Below are positions 7,594 through 14,234 of a stretch of 23,041 nucleotides of DNA, one piece after another. Location: the NCBI GenBank assembly GCA_964593455.1, contig CAZQHK010000056.1, positions 1-23,041 of the forward strand, read 5' to 3'. Position 1 is the first letter of the stretch. The number at the start of each line of letters is the position of its first letter. Source of the stretch: CAZQHK01 sp964593455 (GTDB lineage Bacteria; Muiribacteriota; CAYSPT01). The notes beneath the pieces are model-generated. The model saw only the letters and a program-made list of their open reading frames with translations. It did not search any database and had not been told where the DNA came from. A program made the translations under genes and the position numbers.

Positions 7594-9291
7594 TTAGAAG
7601 AAAATCTTCGGTATGGAGAACGAATAGACGGTATTCCCGTCCTTTTGTTCTGCGGCGATCTTGCCTCCATGGGCATCGATAATATGTTTGATGAATGCCA
7701 GTTCCAGGTTGCTGCGCCCTATTTCACTCTCGCCGTCAATAAGCAGGTCCTTCTCGGCGCTGAACTTCTTGGAAATGGTAGAAAACTTCTGCAAAGGGAA
7801 TTTATCCCCTTCCCCGGTTACCGAGAAGCGGACATAATCGACGTCGTCTTCCAATTGAACATGTACTGTTTTCCCTTCATCGGAGAAATTAATGGTATTG
7901 ACGAGAAGGTTGTACATGACCTGGTGAATACGCTCTTCATCGAGGCTGATAACGGGACCTTTGGGGGGTAGTTTATTGGTCAAAGATATATTTCTCTCCT
8001 GGGCCATAGGCTCAACCCGTTCAAAAACCTTGCCGGTCATTTCGTTAAGGTCCACCCGGTAGCGTTCTATCCTGAGCGGGCCGGCTTCAAGCTCCGAGAA
8101 ATACAACAGCTTGACCACCAGATTGTAGAGCAAATCAATAAACCGCGCTGTTTTTTTGATAAACTCCTTTTGTTCATCAGGCAGCGACTCGGTATAGCAG
8201 TGACCGAATTTAGTCAGCTTATCCCGATACTTCACGAGCGGCTCGTAGAGACGATGGGCGACGAGCGCCAGAAATTCCGATTTAGACCGCTCCCGTTCCT
8301 TGATTTCGGTTATATTTCTCATGACCATGATGGAACCGGTGTTGATGTTTTTTTCGTTTTTCATAATGGTGACGTTGTTTGAAAGGATCAGTCCTTCCGG
8401 TTTCATCAGGCAGATATCAAATATTGCGTCTTTCTTAAGTTTAGCCAGTTGATCGAGAAGAATACACAGTTTGTAATCACCTTCGATGATGCTGTCTTCT
8501 TGATCAAGGTTGAAGATCTGGCGAGCGGCTGGATTCAAGAGCTCCGGCTGAAAATTATTGTCGGTTACGATAACACCGTCCGTCATGCTGTTGACAATCG
8601 TCTCTATTCGCCGCTTTTCCCGGGAAAGTTGGTCGTATAGGATGGCGTTTTCCAGGGCGACTGCCGCTTGATTGGCAAACGCTTCAATGAGTTCAACGTC
8701 TTCTTCGTTGAAGATCTGGTCGTCGCGTTTGTTGATTACTTCTACCACTCCGATGATTTTTTCCTTTGTTTTCAAGGGAGCGCAGATCATGCAACGTGTC
8801 GTGAACTTAGTTTGCTCGTCCGCCTTTTTATAAAACCGCGGGTCTTTGGACACGTCGGGAATAAGAAGAGTTTCTCCTGTTTGTGCCACCCAGCCGGCAA
8901 TTCCTTCTCCCATTTTGAGTCGGATGACTTTGACCTGCTCACCCTTCTCCCCATGAGCAACTTCGAACTTGAGTTCTTGCTTTTCCTCGTCTAAGAGCAT
9001 CAGTGATGAAGCTTCGGCATACATAACTTCTTTTGCTATTCGCATAATGAGGTCGAGGAGTTTATCCAGGTTGAGGGTGGCGTTGAGAAGCGTACAGGCA
9101 TCGAGAAGACCGAAGAAACGCATCCTGCTCAACCTGAGTTCATCGAGCAGGCGGGAGTTCTCCTTTTCAAGTTTTAACAAGGCGCTCTGCTCAGAATTTA
9201 AAGATTTGGTTTTGATACCTATACCTACTTTTCGAGAATCAGTCTTGCGTTTTCTTGATTTACGCGTTTTATCGCTCACTGATTGTCTCAT
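7594..9291 (-). CDS. Cytoplasmic GAF-PAS histidine-kinase-like sensor with degenerate catalytic motifs
   Basis: The 565-residue protein has a basic N-terminus (about 1-25), a short coiled coil (about 32-60), a GAF domain (about 72-215), a PAS domain (about 228-330), a HisKA-like helix pair with H346, and a C-terminal HATPase-like domain (about 445-562). No membrane segment is seen. The H box reads AHRLYEPL where HELRTPL is usual. The N box (about 456-471, NLLVNTINFS) looks intact. In the G1 box the essential Asp is replaced by V491 (VTGEG), and the G2 box GxGLGL has become GRSNLEL (525-531). ATP binding and autophosphorylation are therefore doubtful, suggesting a pseudokinase or scaffold. Its ATG overlaps the TGA of the upstream secreted-protein gene (ATGA), and the RsbW-like gene follows after 19 bases. 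No response regulator is nearby. Confidence 0.9.
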   Translation of the reverse strand: MRQSVSDKTRKSRKRKTDSRKVGIGIKTKSLNSEQSALLKLEKENSRLLDELRLSRMRFFGLLDACTLLNATLNLDKLLDLIMRIAKEVMYAEASSLMLLDEEKQELKFEVAHGEKGEQVKVIRLKMGEGIAGWVAQTGETLLIPDVSKDPRFYKKADEQTKFTTRCMICAPLKTKEKIIGVVEVINKRDDQIFNEEDVELIEAFANQAAVALENAILYDQLSREKRRIETIVNSMTDGVIVTDNNFQPELLNPAARQIFNLDQEDSIIEGDYKLCILLDQLAKLKKDAIFDICLMKPEGLILSNNVTIMKNEKNINTGSIMVMRNITEIKERERSKSEFLALVAHRLYEPLVKYRDKLTKFGHCYTESLPDEQKEFIKKTARFIDLLYNLVVKLLYFSELEAGPLRIERYRVDLNEMTGKVFERVEPMAQERNISLTNKLPPKGPVISLDEERIHQVMYNLLVNTINFSDEGKTVHVQLEDDVDYVRFSVTGEGDKFPLQKFSTISKKFSAEKDLLIDGESEIGRSNLELAFIKHIIDAHGGKIAAEQKDGNTVYSFSIPKIFF

Positions 9292-10994
9292 TTCTTGTCG
9301 GGCTTGGTGATAGATTCCAATTCATATACATCCAGCCGGGTATCAATGACCTGTACCGGAAACCTTATCCTGCGGATATTATCAGAATGATCAAATAATA
9401 TCAACTCATACATTTGTGGTTCGGGATCGGGGTTACGGAAAATGATTACGTTTTCAAACATTTTTGTTTTAGGATTAAACGGCAGCCTGGTCAAAGATGC
9501 TTTGCTTCCCATTTCAATTTCTTTTACCTGGTTCCCGTTTATATTATCCCGAGGCACTACCGAAATCCAGGTTCGTTTACCTTCAGTAATGATAATGGAA
9601 TCAAGGTCACCTTTGAATATCCCGCCCAAATCCAGGTAATCGCTGAACACAGGCCACGGATCTTCCAGGTACTCTGGAGAATACTCTTTCGGTGGCTGAG
9701 ATAATTGAACCAGCACCTCGGCTCTTCCCTGGAGGGGATCAAACGTTCCCTCGGACACGGTAATGGTCTGTGGTTTTTCATCCAGGGGCTGGAGGATGAC
9801 CGTCACTCCCGGTGCGTCATTGTCCCGGACTTTCAACGATTTTTCTATTGAAGCGGTGATATTGTCTCCCCATTTGAGTGTGGCGGTGACGGATACGACC
9901 AGCGGTTCCACTTCCAGGGGAATCTCGTTCGGACCGGTCTCCATACTCCTGTTTGGAGCCCGGGGAAGGTCGGGCCCAAAAGCTTCGGGCGAGTCCAGGT
10001 CCAGTATCCATTTACTGCAGTAGCGTTCGTTTTCTTCACCGTCAAAATCCGACGGTTTATCGTAGTGCCGCTGGATAAAATTGGGGAACTCTTTCATTGG
10101 GCGCTCATCTCCACCGATGTTGACCACGACGCTTTCGATTTCCTGGTTGGGATTGTTATCGTAGACAAAACAGTGGATTTCCCTCTCCCGCAGCGGATCA
10201 TCAGTAGTAAGGTCTTGTTCAAAAAAAGGCTTGAGCAGCTCTTCATCGATGGCCCCGGGTTCCACATCTTTTATCAGCGCGTATCGGATCTCGCTTTTGA
10301 AGGGAACTTCATCGATGTACCTGCTACGGGGGGGGGTATCGTCACTCCATCGGTAATAAGGATACGTGATTTCGCAATAGATGCGGTAGAGATGATCTTG
10401 AACATCGGATGAGAGCGATGATTTTGCAACAAATGTTTGTTCGCTGCCGTCTGAGTAAACCGGCCAGATATCACATTGATTGGGAACGGGAAACGTCAGC
10501 TCCATTTCATCCAAGGGGATGTAAAAATTCCAGATTTCCTCTTTTGGAGAGTATTCGCCCGGGAGGCTGCCGATTTTTCGTTTGTTCTGCACATCGGCCA
10601 GGGTCTTCGGCCCGAAGATGATTTCGCGGTGCCTGGTATTAAGTGGATTTCCTCCAGAATCAAACGCGTCCCACTCCAGGACCACCTGGTACCGGACGGT
10701 ATTGAAGTCTGCCGGGCTGTTGGGATAGCCGACCCCATCCCAGTACTCCCCGGATGAGGGAGCAGAACCACTGAAGTAGATGTTTCCACTAATGTACCAT
10801 CCCACCGACAGGGGATCATCCTCGTCCCATAGAATGACTTTTTCCGGGTCTGACCAGGTATTGAAAACAAACTCCGCCGTAACCGGTGTGTGATGCATCA
10901 CCGTTGGTTTAGTCAGGGCGGGGCCGGGAGTGAAAGCCAGTGCTACCGTGAGCAGCAAAACTGCGATCACGTGAAAAAATATGCCTACTTTCAT
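9288..10994 (-). CDS. Secreted protein of unknown function, 568 residues
   Basis: I do not recognise this family. The N-terminus has a signal peptide (positive MKVG, hydrophobic core about 5-22, likely cleavage near 25-30), with no lipobox cysteine. The mature protein is acidic and rich in Trp, Tyr, Pro and alternating hydrophobic residues, which suggests beta-sandwich (Ig-like) domains. Two kinds of region can be told apart. The N-terminal part (about 30-320) is rich in aromatic and polar residues. The C-terminal part (about 350-560) has strand patterns such as PLVVSVTATLKW, TVILQPLD and EIEMGSKASLTRLPF, and ends with YELILFDHSDNIRRIRFPV. The start ATG overlaps the stop of the LolA-like gene (ATGA) and the stop overlaps the start of the kinase-like gene (ATGA). 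Translation of the three is thus probably coupled, and a shared envelope-sensing role is an inference. Confidence 0.85.
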   Translation of the reverse strand: MKVGIFFHVIAVLLLTVALAFTPGPALTKPTVMHHTPVTAEFVFNTWSDPEKVILWDEDDPLSVGWYISGNIYFSGSAPSSGEYWDGVGYPNSPADFNTVRYQVVLEWDAFDSGGNPLNTRHREIIFGPKTLADVQNKRKIGSLPGEYSPKEEIWNFYIPLDEMELTFPVPNQCDIWPVYSDGSEQTFVAKSSLSSDVQDHLYRIYCEITYPYYRWSDDTPPRSRYIDEVPFKSEIRYALIKDVEPGAIDEELLKPFFEQDLTTDDPLREREIHCFVYDNNPNQEIESVVVNIGGDERPMKEFPNFIQRHYDKPSDFDGEENERYCSKWILDLDSPEAFGPDLPRAPNRSMETGPNEIPLEVEPLVVSVTATLKWGDNITASIEKSLKVRDNDAPGVTVILQPLDEKPQTITVSEGTFDPLQGRAEVLVQLSQPPKEYSPEYLEDPWPVFSDYLDLGGIFKGDLDSIIITEGKRTWISVVPRDNINGNQVKEIEMGSKASLTRLPFNPKTKMFENVIIFRNPDPEPQMYELILFDHSDNIRRIRFPVQVIDTRLDVYELESITKPDKK

Positions 10995-12265
10995 TGCAAG
11001 AGAGCCTCGGGAACCGTTACCGAAGAAGGAATCCCGCTGGTCGCAGTTGAGGATTCGGGCAGACTGAAGAGCGTGGCGGCTAGATTGCTGTTGAACCGCC
11101 AGTTTCGGCAGTAGGCGGAGACAATAGTTTGACTGCTTTCCAGATTAATGACCTGGAGGGCGGTAATGCTGTTGAGCCGGTGGCTGATCCAGATAGTCGC
11201 GGACAGTTTGGCTTCCTCTGCTTTGGGAATGATATCTACCAGGTATTCTTCGTCCTGAAAGGACGAGTAATCGAGGTAAAAGGTGTCTTCAATCTTGTCA
11301 AGCAGGTCGATGAACTGGAGAAATTTTTTCAGGTTCCGAGCGATGGTTTTCCCTTCGCTCGAGCCTGATTTTGCGATATTAAGGAACTGCCCGGTACCTG
11401 GAAAATAGAGGTACGTATCCTTCTGGGAGGACTGCCCGGTCGGGGTGATAAATACCAGGTCGCCGATCTCGACACGAACCATGTTTCCCGACACCTTGAG
11501 TTCGACGGTTAACTCGGGATTGTCGTCCAGGAAGATGTCGAGAGTGCAGCTGTAATCATTGAGTTTCTTGTCCCGGTCGAGGATGTCTTTATACAACCCC
11601 TTGACGAGACTGGGACCGGTGGTAGCCTCCGAGATGGGAATTGGTGAGAGATGCGGGATCGAGGCCAATTCATGCAGCCGGTCGAGCTCCGCCTGCGCTT
11701 CGGCCGGGTCAACCTCCTCGTACATGTCGGGCGTGAGCAGGGCCGGATCATAGAATATCACTTGCGCCGGCGGTCCCGAACCAGGTGTCGAAGCGCTCGA
11801 CTGCCGATTGAGCCACTGGGGGCTCAGGGAGGGAGATTTCCTCCCGTTCTGCGCAATGAAGTCCTGGCAGGCCGCGATACGCCGCAGCGCGTCTGTCGGC
11901 CAGCTGGTGTCCGGGTAGTTGTCGATGACTTTTTCAAACTCTTTCTCTGCTTCCTGGTATTGTTTGAGGTTGGAGAACAGGATTTCTCCGATAGCAAACT
12001 GGGCGGCGGCCACCCGGTCCTCCGGCGTTTCTTCGGTAGCGTGTTTGATGACCAGCCGGTACGCCTCTATAGCCCGGTAATAGTCGGACTCGCTCTTAGC
12101 GGCATCTTCTAATTCTACGGCATTGCCGTATAGTTGACTTGTTAATTTCTCGTCGACCGGAACCGGCTGCTCGGCCGAAACCGATCCCGGGAGGATGCCC
12201 GTGCAACAGGTAATGAACAGAGCCAGGATAGTTACCCGCAACCTTGTACTGTAGGAATAGTTCAT
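10991..12265 (-). CDS. Secreted TPR-like plus LolA/RseB-like domain protein
   Basis: From the ATG at 12265 the product is 424 residues. A signal peptide covers about residues 1-31 (hydrophobic core VTILALFITCC, cleavage after GSVSA). A tetratricopeptide-like segment (about 60-135) contains YQEAEKEFEKVIDNYPDTSWPTDAL, a pattern like YbgF/BamD repeats. A low-complexity Pro/Ser linker follows. The C-terminal part (about 215-395) resembles the LolA/LppX/RseB fold of lipoprotein-binding proteins: the GNMVRVEIGDLVFITPTG strand pair and a terminal ISHRLNSITALQVINLE strand. Domain assignment is by pattern and not certain. AAGGAGA lies 9 bases before this ATG; a TTG 30 bases upstream lacks a ribosome site. 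It is the first gene of the operon, read from a strong promoter, and overlaps the next gene by ATGA. Confidence 0.8.
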   Translation of the reverse strand: MNYSYSTRLRVTILALFITCCTGILPGSVSAEQPVPVDEKLTSQLYGNAVELEDAAKSESDYYRAIEAYRLVIKHATEETPEDRVAAAQFAIGEILFSNLKQYQEAEKEFEKVIDNYPDTSWPTDALRRIAACQDFIAQNGRKSPSLSPQWLNRQSSASTPGSGPPAQVIFYDPALLTPDMYEEVDPAEAQAELDRLHELASIPHLSPIPISEATTGPSLVKGLYKDILDRDKKLNDYSCTLDIFLDDNPELTVELKVSGNMVRVEIGDLVFITPTGQSSQKDTYLYFPGTGQFLNIAKSGSSEGKTIARNLKKFLQFIDLLDKIEDTFYLDYSSFQDEEYLVDIIPKAEEAKLSATIWISHRLNSITALQVINLESSQTIVSAYCRNWRFNSNLAATLFSLPESSTATSGIPSSVTVPEALLQ

Positions 12266-12318
12266 GGATGAAGTTCTCCTTAAAAATCTGCGCAATGCGG
12301 TTTTCTCTCTATAGAGTA

Positions 12319-12348
12319 ATTTTAGAGTAACAAGCGTATGTATGTCAA
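12319..12348 (-). promoter_or_regulatory. Strong promoter of the five-gene minus-strand operon
   Basis: On the minus strand a perfect -35 box TTGACA (12343-12348) is separated by 18 bases from TAAAAT (12319-12324), a 5/6 match to the -10 box. Transcription would start about 45 bases before the ATG at 12265. The match is to the housekeeping sigma, not to a GTTT/GGGTAT type stress sigma site. Confidence 0.85.
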
Positions 12349-12388
12349 GGTATGTCAGAAGGGCTATAGAGCTTCGGGTACTCCCAAA

Positions 12389-12826
12389 TCAGGCCGGTGG
12401 CTTGGAGAGATCGGGTGCGGGGCCGATCCCGTTGAAAATAGCGATACTGTCGCTTGAAGGGGTGGCGATTTCGATAACCCTTTCCTGTTTGTTTTCGAAG
12501 ACTATTTTGTAGCGGCCTGGCTGAATGGAAAAAACACTGGTGAACTCGATCCAGCCTTTCCATGAACATTTCACCTTTCTGAGAGAGGCAATCCACAGGT
12601 GGTACTCCGCGTAACCCATGAAACTTCCGTCGTTTAAATATACCTCGCACTCACCAATATTTTGCATGCAGTAATGGCCTCCTTGTGTTTCCGGCTCTCT
12701 ATTGTATATCAGGTGCTCGTAAATTGCCAGGGAAGTGGAATCACCTGTCAATTTTGCCGATACATGTAATGGCTGGTAGGAAGGACCAGGACCTCTCTCG
12801 ATGATCACAAAAGGATACAGGTGCAT
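12389..12826 (-). CDS. Hypothetical protein, 145 residues
   Basis: I do not recognise this protein. It has no signal peptide or membrane segment. Its composition is mixed and globular, with several Trp, Tyr and Cys residues (Cys at about 53, 59 and 86), and the second half (WIEFTSVFSIQPGRYKIVFEN) suggests beta strands. Codon use resembles that of neighbouring genes. An in-frame stop codon lies a few codons upstream, so ATG 12826 is the only plausible start. It has no clear Shine-Dalgarno site; the message may be leaderless or the gene weakly expressed. The gene ends 41 bases before the -35 box of the next operon, and no terminator is seen between them. It is divergent from the small plus-strand ORF at 12846. 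Confidence 0.65.
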   Translation of the reverse strand: MHLYPFVIIERGPGPSYQPLHVSAKLTGDSTSLAIYEHLIYNREPETQGGHYCMQNIGECEVYLNDGSFMGYAEYHLWIASLRKVKCSWKGWIEFTSVFSIQPGRYKIVFENKQERVIEIATPSSDSIAIFNGIGPAPDLSKPPA

Positions 12827-12845
12827 GTTGGTAGAGGAGACATTT

Positions 12846-12959
12846 GTGGTCTATCTCTATGGAACCGATGGTGAAATAGAGCTTTTCCAGTCTTTGACAC
12901 GCGACCAGGATCTTAACTCCATCGCTCTCCTGGTGCGGGAGATAAAGAACAGGCTGTAA
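12846..12959 (+). CDS. Small ORF, 37 residues, unknown function
   Basis: A GTG codon at 12846 is preceded at ideal distance by AGAGGAG (12833-12839). The ORF runs to TAA at 12957-12959. The peptide begins MVYLYGTDGEIELFQSL and ends LLVREIKNRL, with a likely amphipathic C-terminal helix. Codon use looks like real coding sequence. An ATG at 12825 in the same frame would give 44 residues, with a weaker AAGGA site. It is divergent from the 145-residue gene and lies 121 bases before the MerR-like gene on the same strand, so it may share its transcript. No homolog comes to mind. Confidence 0.5.
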   Translation: MVYLYGTDGEIELFQSLTRDQDLNSIALLVREIKNRL

Positions 12960-12976
12960 TCTCCGTTTACTCTGCC

Positions 12977-13080
12977 GAATCTACTAAATAGATTCTGCAG
13001 TAAAGCCGATACCTTTCGAGGTAATAGCGGGAAACCCGGGATATCAACTCCCATCCGCGGGTGAAAGGAAGGGAACCTCA
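12977..13080 (+). promoter_or_regulatory. Possible structured leader of the MerR-like gene
   Basis: Several short hairpins follow each other between the 37-residue ORF and the MerR-like gene. The first is GAATCTA/TAGATTC (12977-12983 with 12989-12995). The second is TACCT-TTCG-AGGTA at about 13010-13023, with a stable tetraloop type. A GC-rich cluster of CGGG/CCCG elements follows at about 13028-13063. I could not match it to a known riboswitch class. It may be a regulatory leader RNA or simply chance structure. Confidence 0.3.
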
Positions 13081-13662
13081 ATGTACGAACTTCATGAAGT
13101 GGCCAAACTCGCTGATATAAGTGAGAGAACTCTGCGGAGATACATAAAGAAATATAAGCTGAGGATAGGTCGGGGATCTTTCAATAAATACCGTTTTTCC
13201 GACGAAGATGTCAAGAAACTCATCCTTATGAGAACAATGATCAGAGATGGTTACAGCGATCAGGAAATAACTGAATCCATGCAGAAAGGTGAAAGTATTC
13301 TTCACCAGGAAACGCTTCCCTCTCCGAAACCAAACATGTTTAAAGAGATGGCTCTCACAATTAAAGAGCAGGACCGCAAAACCGGGAAAGCCCTTGAAAC
13401 CATGGCCAATGAGTTGAGAACCTATGAATTGCTCATCAGGCAGCAGTTGAAACAGCAGGCTATGTTAATGAGAAAAATGGCTTCCATAGAGAAGAAATTT
13501 CAAACCGGTTTCTGGACACGTTTTTTCCGGTTTATCACGGGAAGCCGAACTGAAGAGAAACCACTATGCCATCATTGTGGATCTCCAAATAATAAACTCA
13601 ATGCGTTTTGTATCGGCTGCGGTACACCTTATCTGGCTCAACCGCAAGGATGTGCCGGATAG
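13081..13662 (+). CDS. MerR-like helix-turn-helix protein with C-terminal zinc ribbon
   Basis: The 193-residue protein starts with a MerR-type winged helix (about 3-70): HEVAKLADISERTLRRYIKK, then a wing with NKYRFSDEDVKKL. A helical, probably coiled-coil segment spans about 85-140 (repeated Leu/Met/Gln, KQQAMLMRKMASIEKKF). A basic aromatic stretch follows (143-155), then a zinc ribbon with C163, C166, C177 and C180 (CHHCGSPNN...FCIGCGT). It would bind DNA as a dimer through the coiled coil. The C-terminal zinc ribbon is not the usual ligand-binding end of MerR regulators, so the signal it senses is unknown. AAGGAAGGG sits about 7 bases before the ATG. It ends 15 bases from the convergent 60-residue gene, with no terminator visible between them. 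Confidence 0.85.
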   Translation: MYELHEVAKLADISERTLRRYIKKYKLRIGRGSFNKYRFSDEDVKKLILMRTMIRDGYSDQEITESMQKGESILHQETLPSPKPNMFKEMALTIKEQDRKTGKALETMANELRTYELLIRQQLKQQAMLMRKMASIEKKFQTGFWTRFFRFITGSRTEEKPLCHHCGSPNNKLNAFCIGCGTPYLAQPQGCAG

Positions 13663-13677
13663 CAGTTCCAGTCGAAA

Positions 13678-13860
13678 TCAAGTGGTCCTGGTCAGACCTA
13701 CCCGCTCTAATCTGTCACTCTTGATATTGGATAGAGTACTACCAAACGGGTTACTGCACATTTTCCAGCCGATAAGCATAAAAAGCAGGATAAAAATGAT
13801 GATTGGAATTTTGTATTTTTCCCATTTTTTTTGAAATACGGTCTTTTTCTTCTTCGCCAT
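13678..13860 (-). CDS. Small single-pass membrane protein, 60 residues
   Basis: Reading from ATG 13860, the product has a strongly basic N-terminus (MAKKKKTVFQKKWEKYK), one membrane helix at about 18-34 (IPIIIFILLFMLIGW), and a polar C-terminal tail of about 25 residues. The positive N-terminus predicts an N-in, C-out orientation. The start is supported by GGAGAAGGG 8-16 bases upstream; a longer 86-residue reading lacks this support. A plausible promoter lies at 13883-13911. No family is recognised and the role is unknown. The gene is convergent with the MerR-like gene, their stops only 15 bases apart. Confidence 0.7.
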   Translation of the reverse strand: MAKKKKTVFQKKWEKYKIPIIIFILLFMLIGWKMCSNPFGSTLSNIKSDRLERVGLTRTT

Positions 13861-13882
13861 AACGATCCCTTCTCCCCTTATT

Positions 13883-13911
13883 AGTTTAACTCGAAATCCA
13901 TTTGAAATCAA
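13883..13911 (-). promoter_or_regulatory. Putative promoter of the 60-residue membrane protein gene
   Basis: On the minus strand TTGATT (13906-13911) and TAAACT (13883-13888) are spaced by 17 bases. Each box matches 4 of 6 consensus positions, and the implied start lies about 15 bases before the ribosome site region of the gene at 13860. Confidence 0.5.
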
Positions 13912-14013
13912 GATTCGCCTGATATGATGATTTAGCAAATTTTTATCGTAAAAAGAGATCGTGTTTTTGTCGATAGAAAGCTTAGATATGTTCGTCTAAC
14001 AGTGTTTTTCTGG

Positions 14014-14056
14014 TACAATAGAAACCGAATGGTTTGAATGTTTTTTAACCGTTCGG
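14014..14056 (+). promoter_or_regulatory. -10 box followed by an inverted repeat, upstream of the small zinc-ribbon gene
   Basis: TACAAT at 14014-14019 is a 5/6 match to a -10 box; the -35 region is poor (TTCGTC at 13991-13996). Immediately downstream is an inverted repeat with 10-bp arms, CCGAATGGTT (14025-14034) and AACCGTTCGG (14047-14056), with one G-U wobble and a 12-base T-rich loop. It would sit at the very 5' end of the transcript. It may stabilise the RNA, act as an operator, or serve as a terminator-like element, though the T run is in the loop and not after the stem. Confidence 0.45.
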
Positions 14057-14081
14057 GCAGGTGTTTGAAAGGAGCAAGAAC

Positions 14082-14234
14082 GTGATACACGAAGTAGTCT
14101 TTTTCACCGACACCATAATCTGCGAAATATGCGGAACGAGATCACTTTTCGGGTTTTATAAAAGAGGCGAAAAATGGGTTTGTGAAAAGTGTCTCAAAGT
14201 GCTTGGCTCGAATGATCTTCCCAGTGTGATCTGA
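14082..14234 (+). CDS. Small zinc-ribbon protein, 50 residues
   Basis: A GTG at 14082 preceded by GAAAGGAG (14067-14074, 7-base spacing) opens a 50-residue frame ending with TGA at 14232-14234. The protein contains two CxxC knuckles, C14/C17 (CEICGT) and C34/C37 (CEKC), separated by 16 residues that include FGFYKRGEKW. This is a classic small zinc ribbon, probably binding nucleic acid or protein. The strong ribosome site and conserved zinc pattern make it a credible gene despite its length. Its last 41 bases overlap the 3' end of the DUF5693-CsaB gene on the opposite strand, so the two messages could form antisense RNA pairs. It lies about 420 bases from the other zinc-ribbon gene (MerR-like). 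Confidence 0.72.
   Translation: MIHEVVFFTDTIICEICGTRSLFGFYKRGEKWVCEKCLKVLGSNDLPSVI

Noticed and set aside
12977..13065. c-di-GMP-I (GEMM) riboswitch before the MerR-like gene
   Set aside because: AAAGCC followed by a hairpin and AGCGGG recalled the GEMM pattern. However, the conserved GGCAAACC segment, the GAAA tetraloop and the closing P1 stem are not there.
12857..13081. 74-codon minus-strand open frame between the 145-residue gene and the MerR-like gene
   Set aside because: It is antisense to the better supported 37-residue ORF, has no ribosome site, and its translation looks random.
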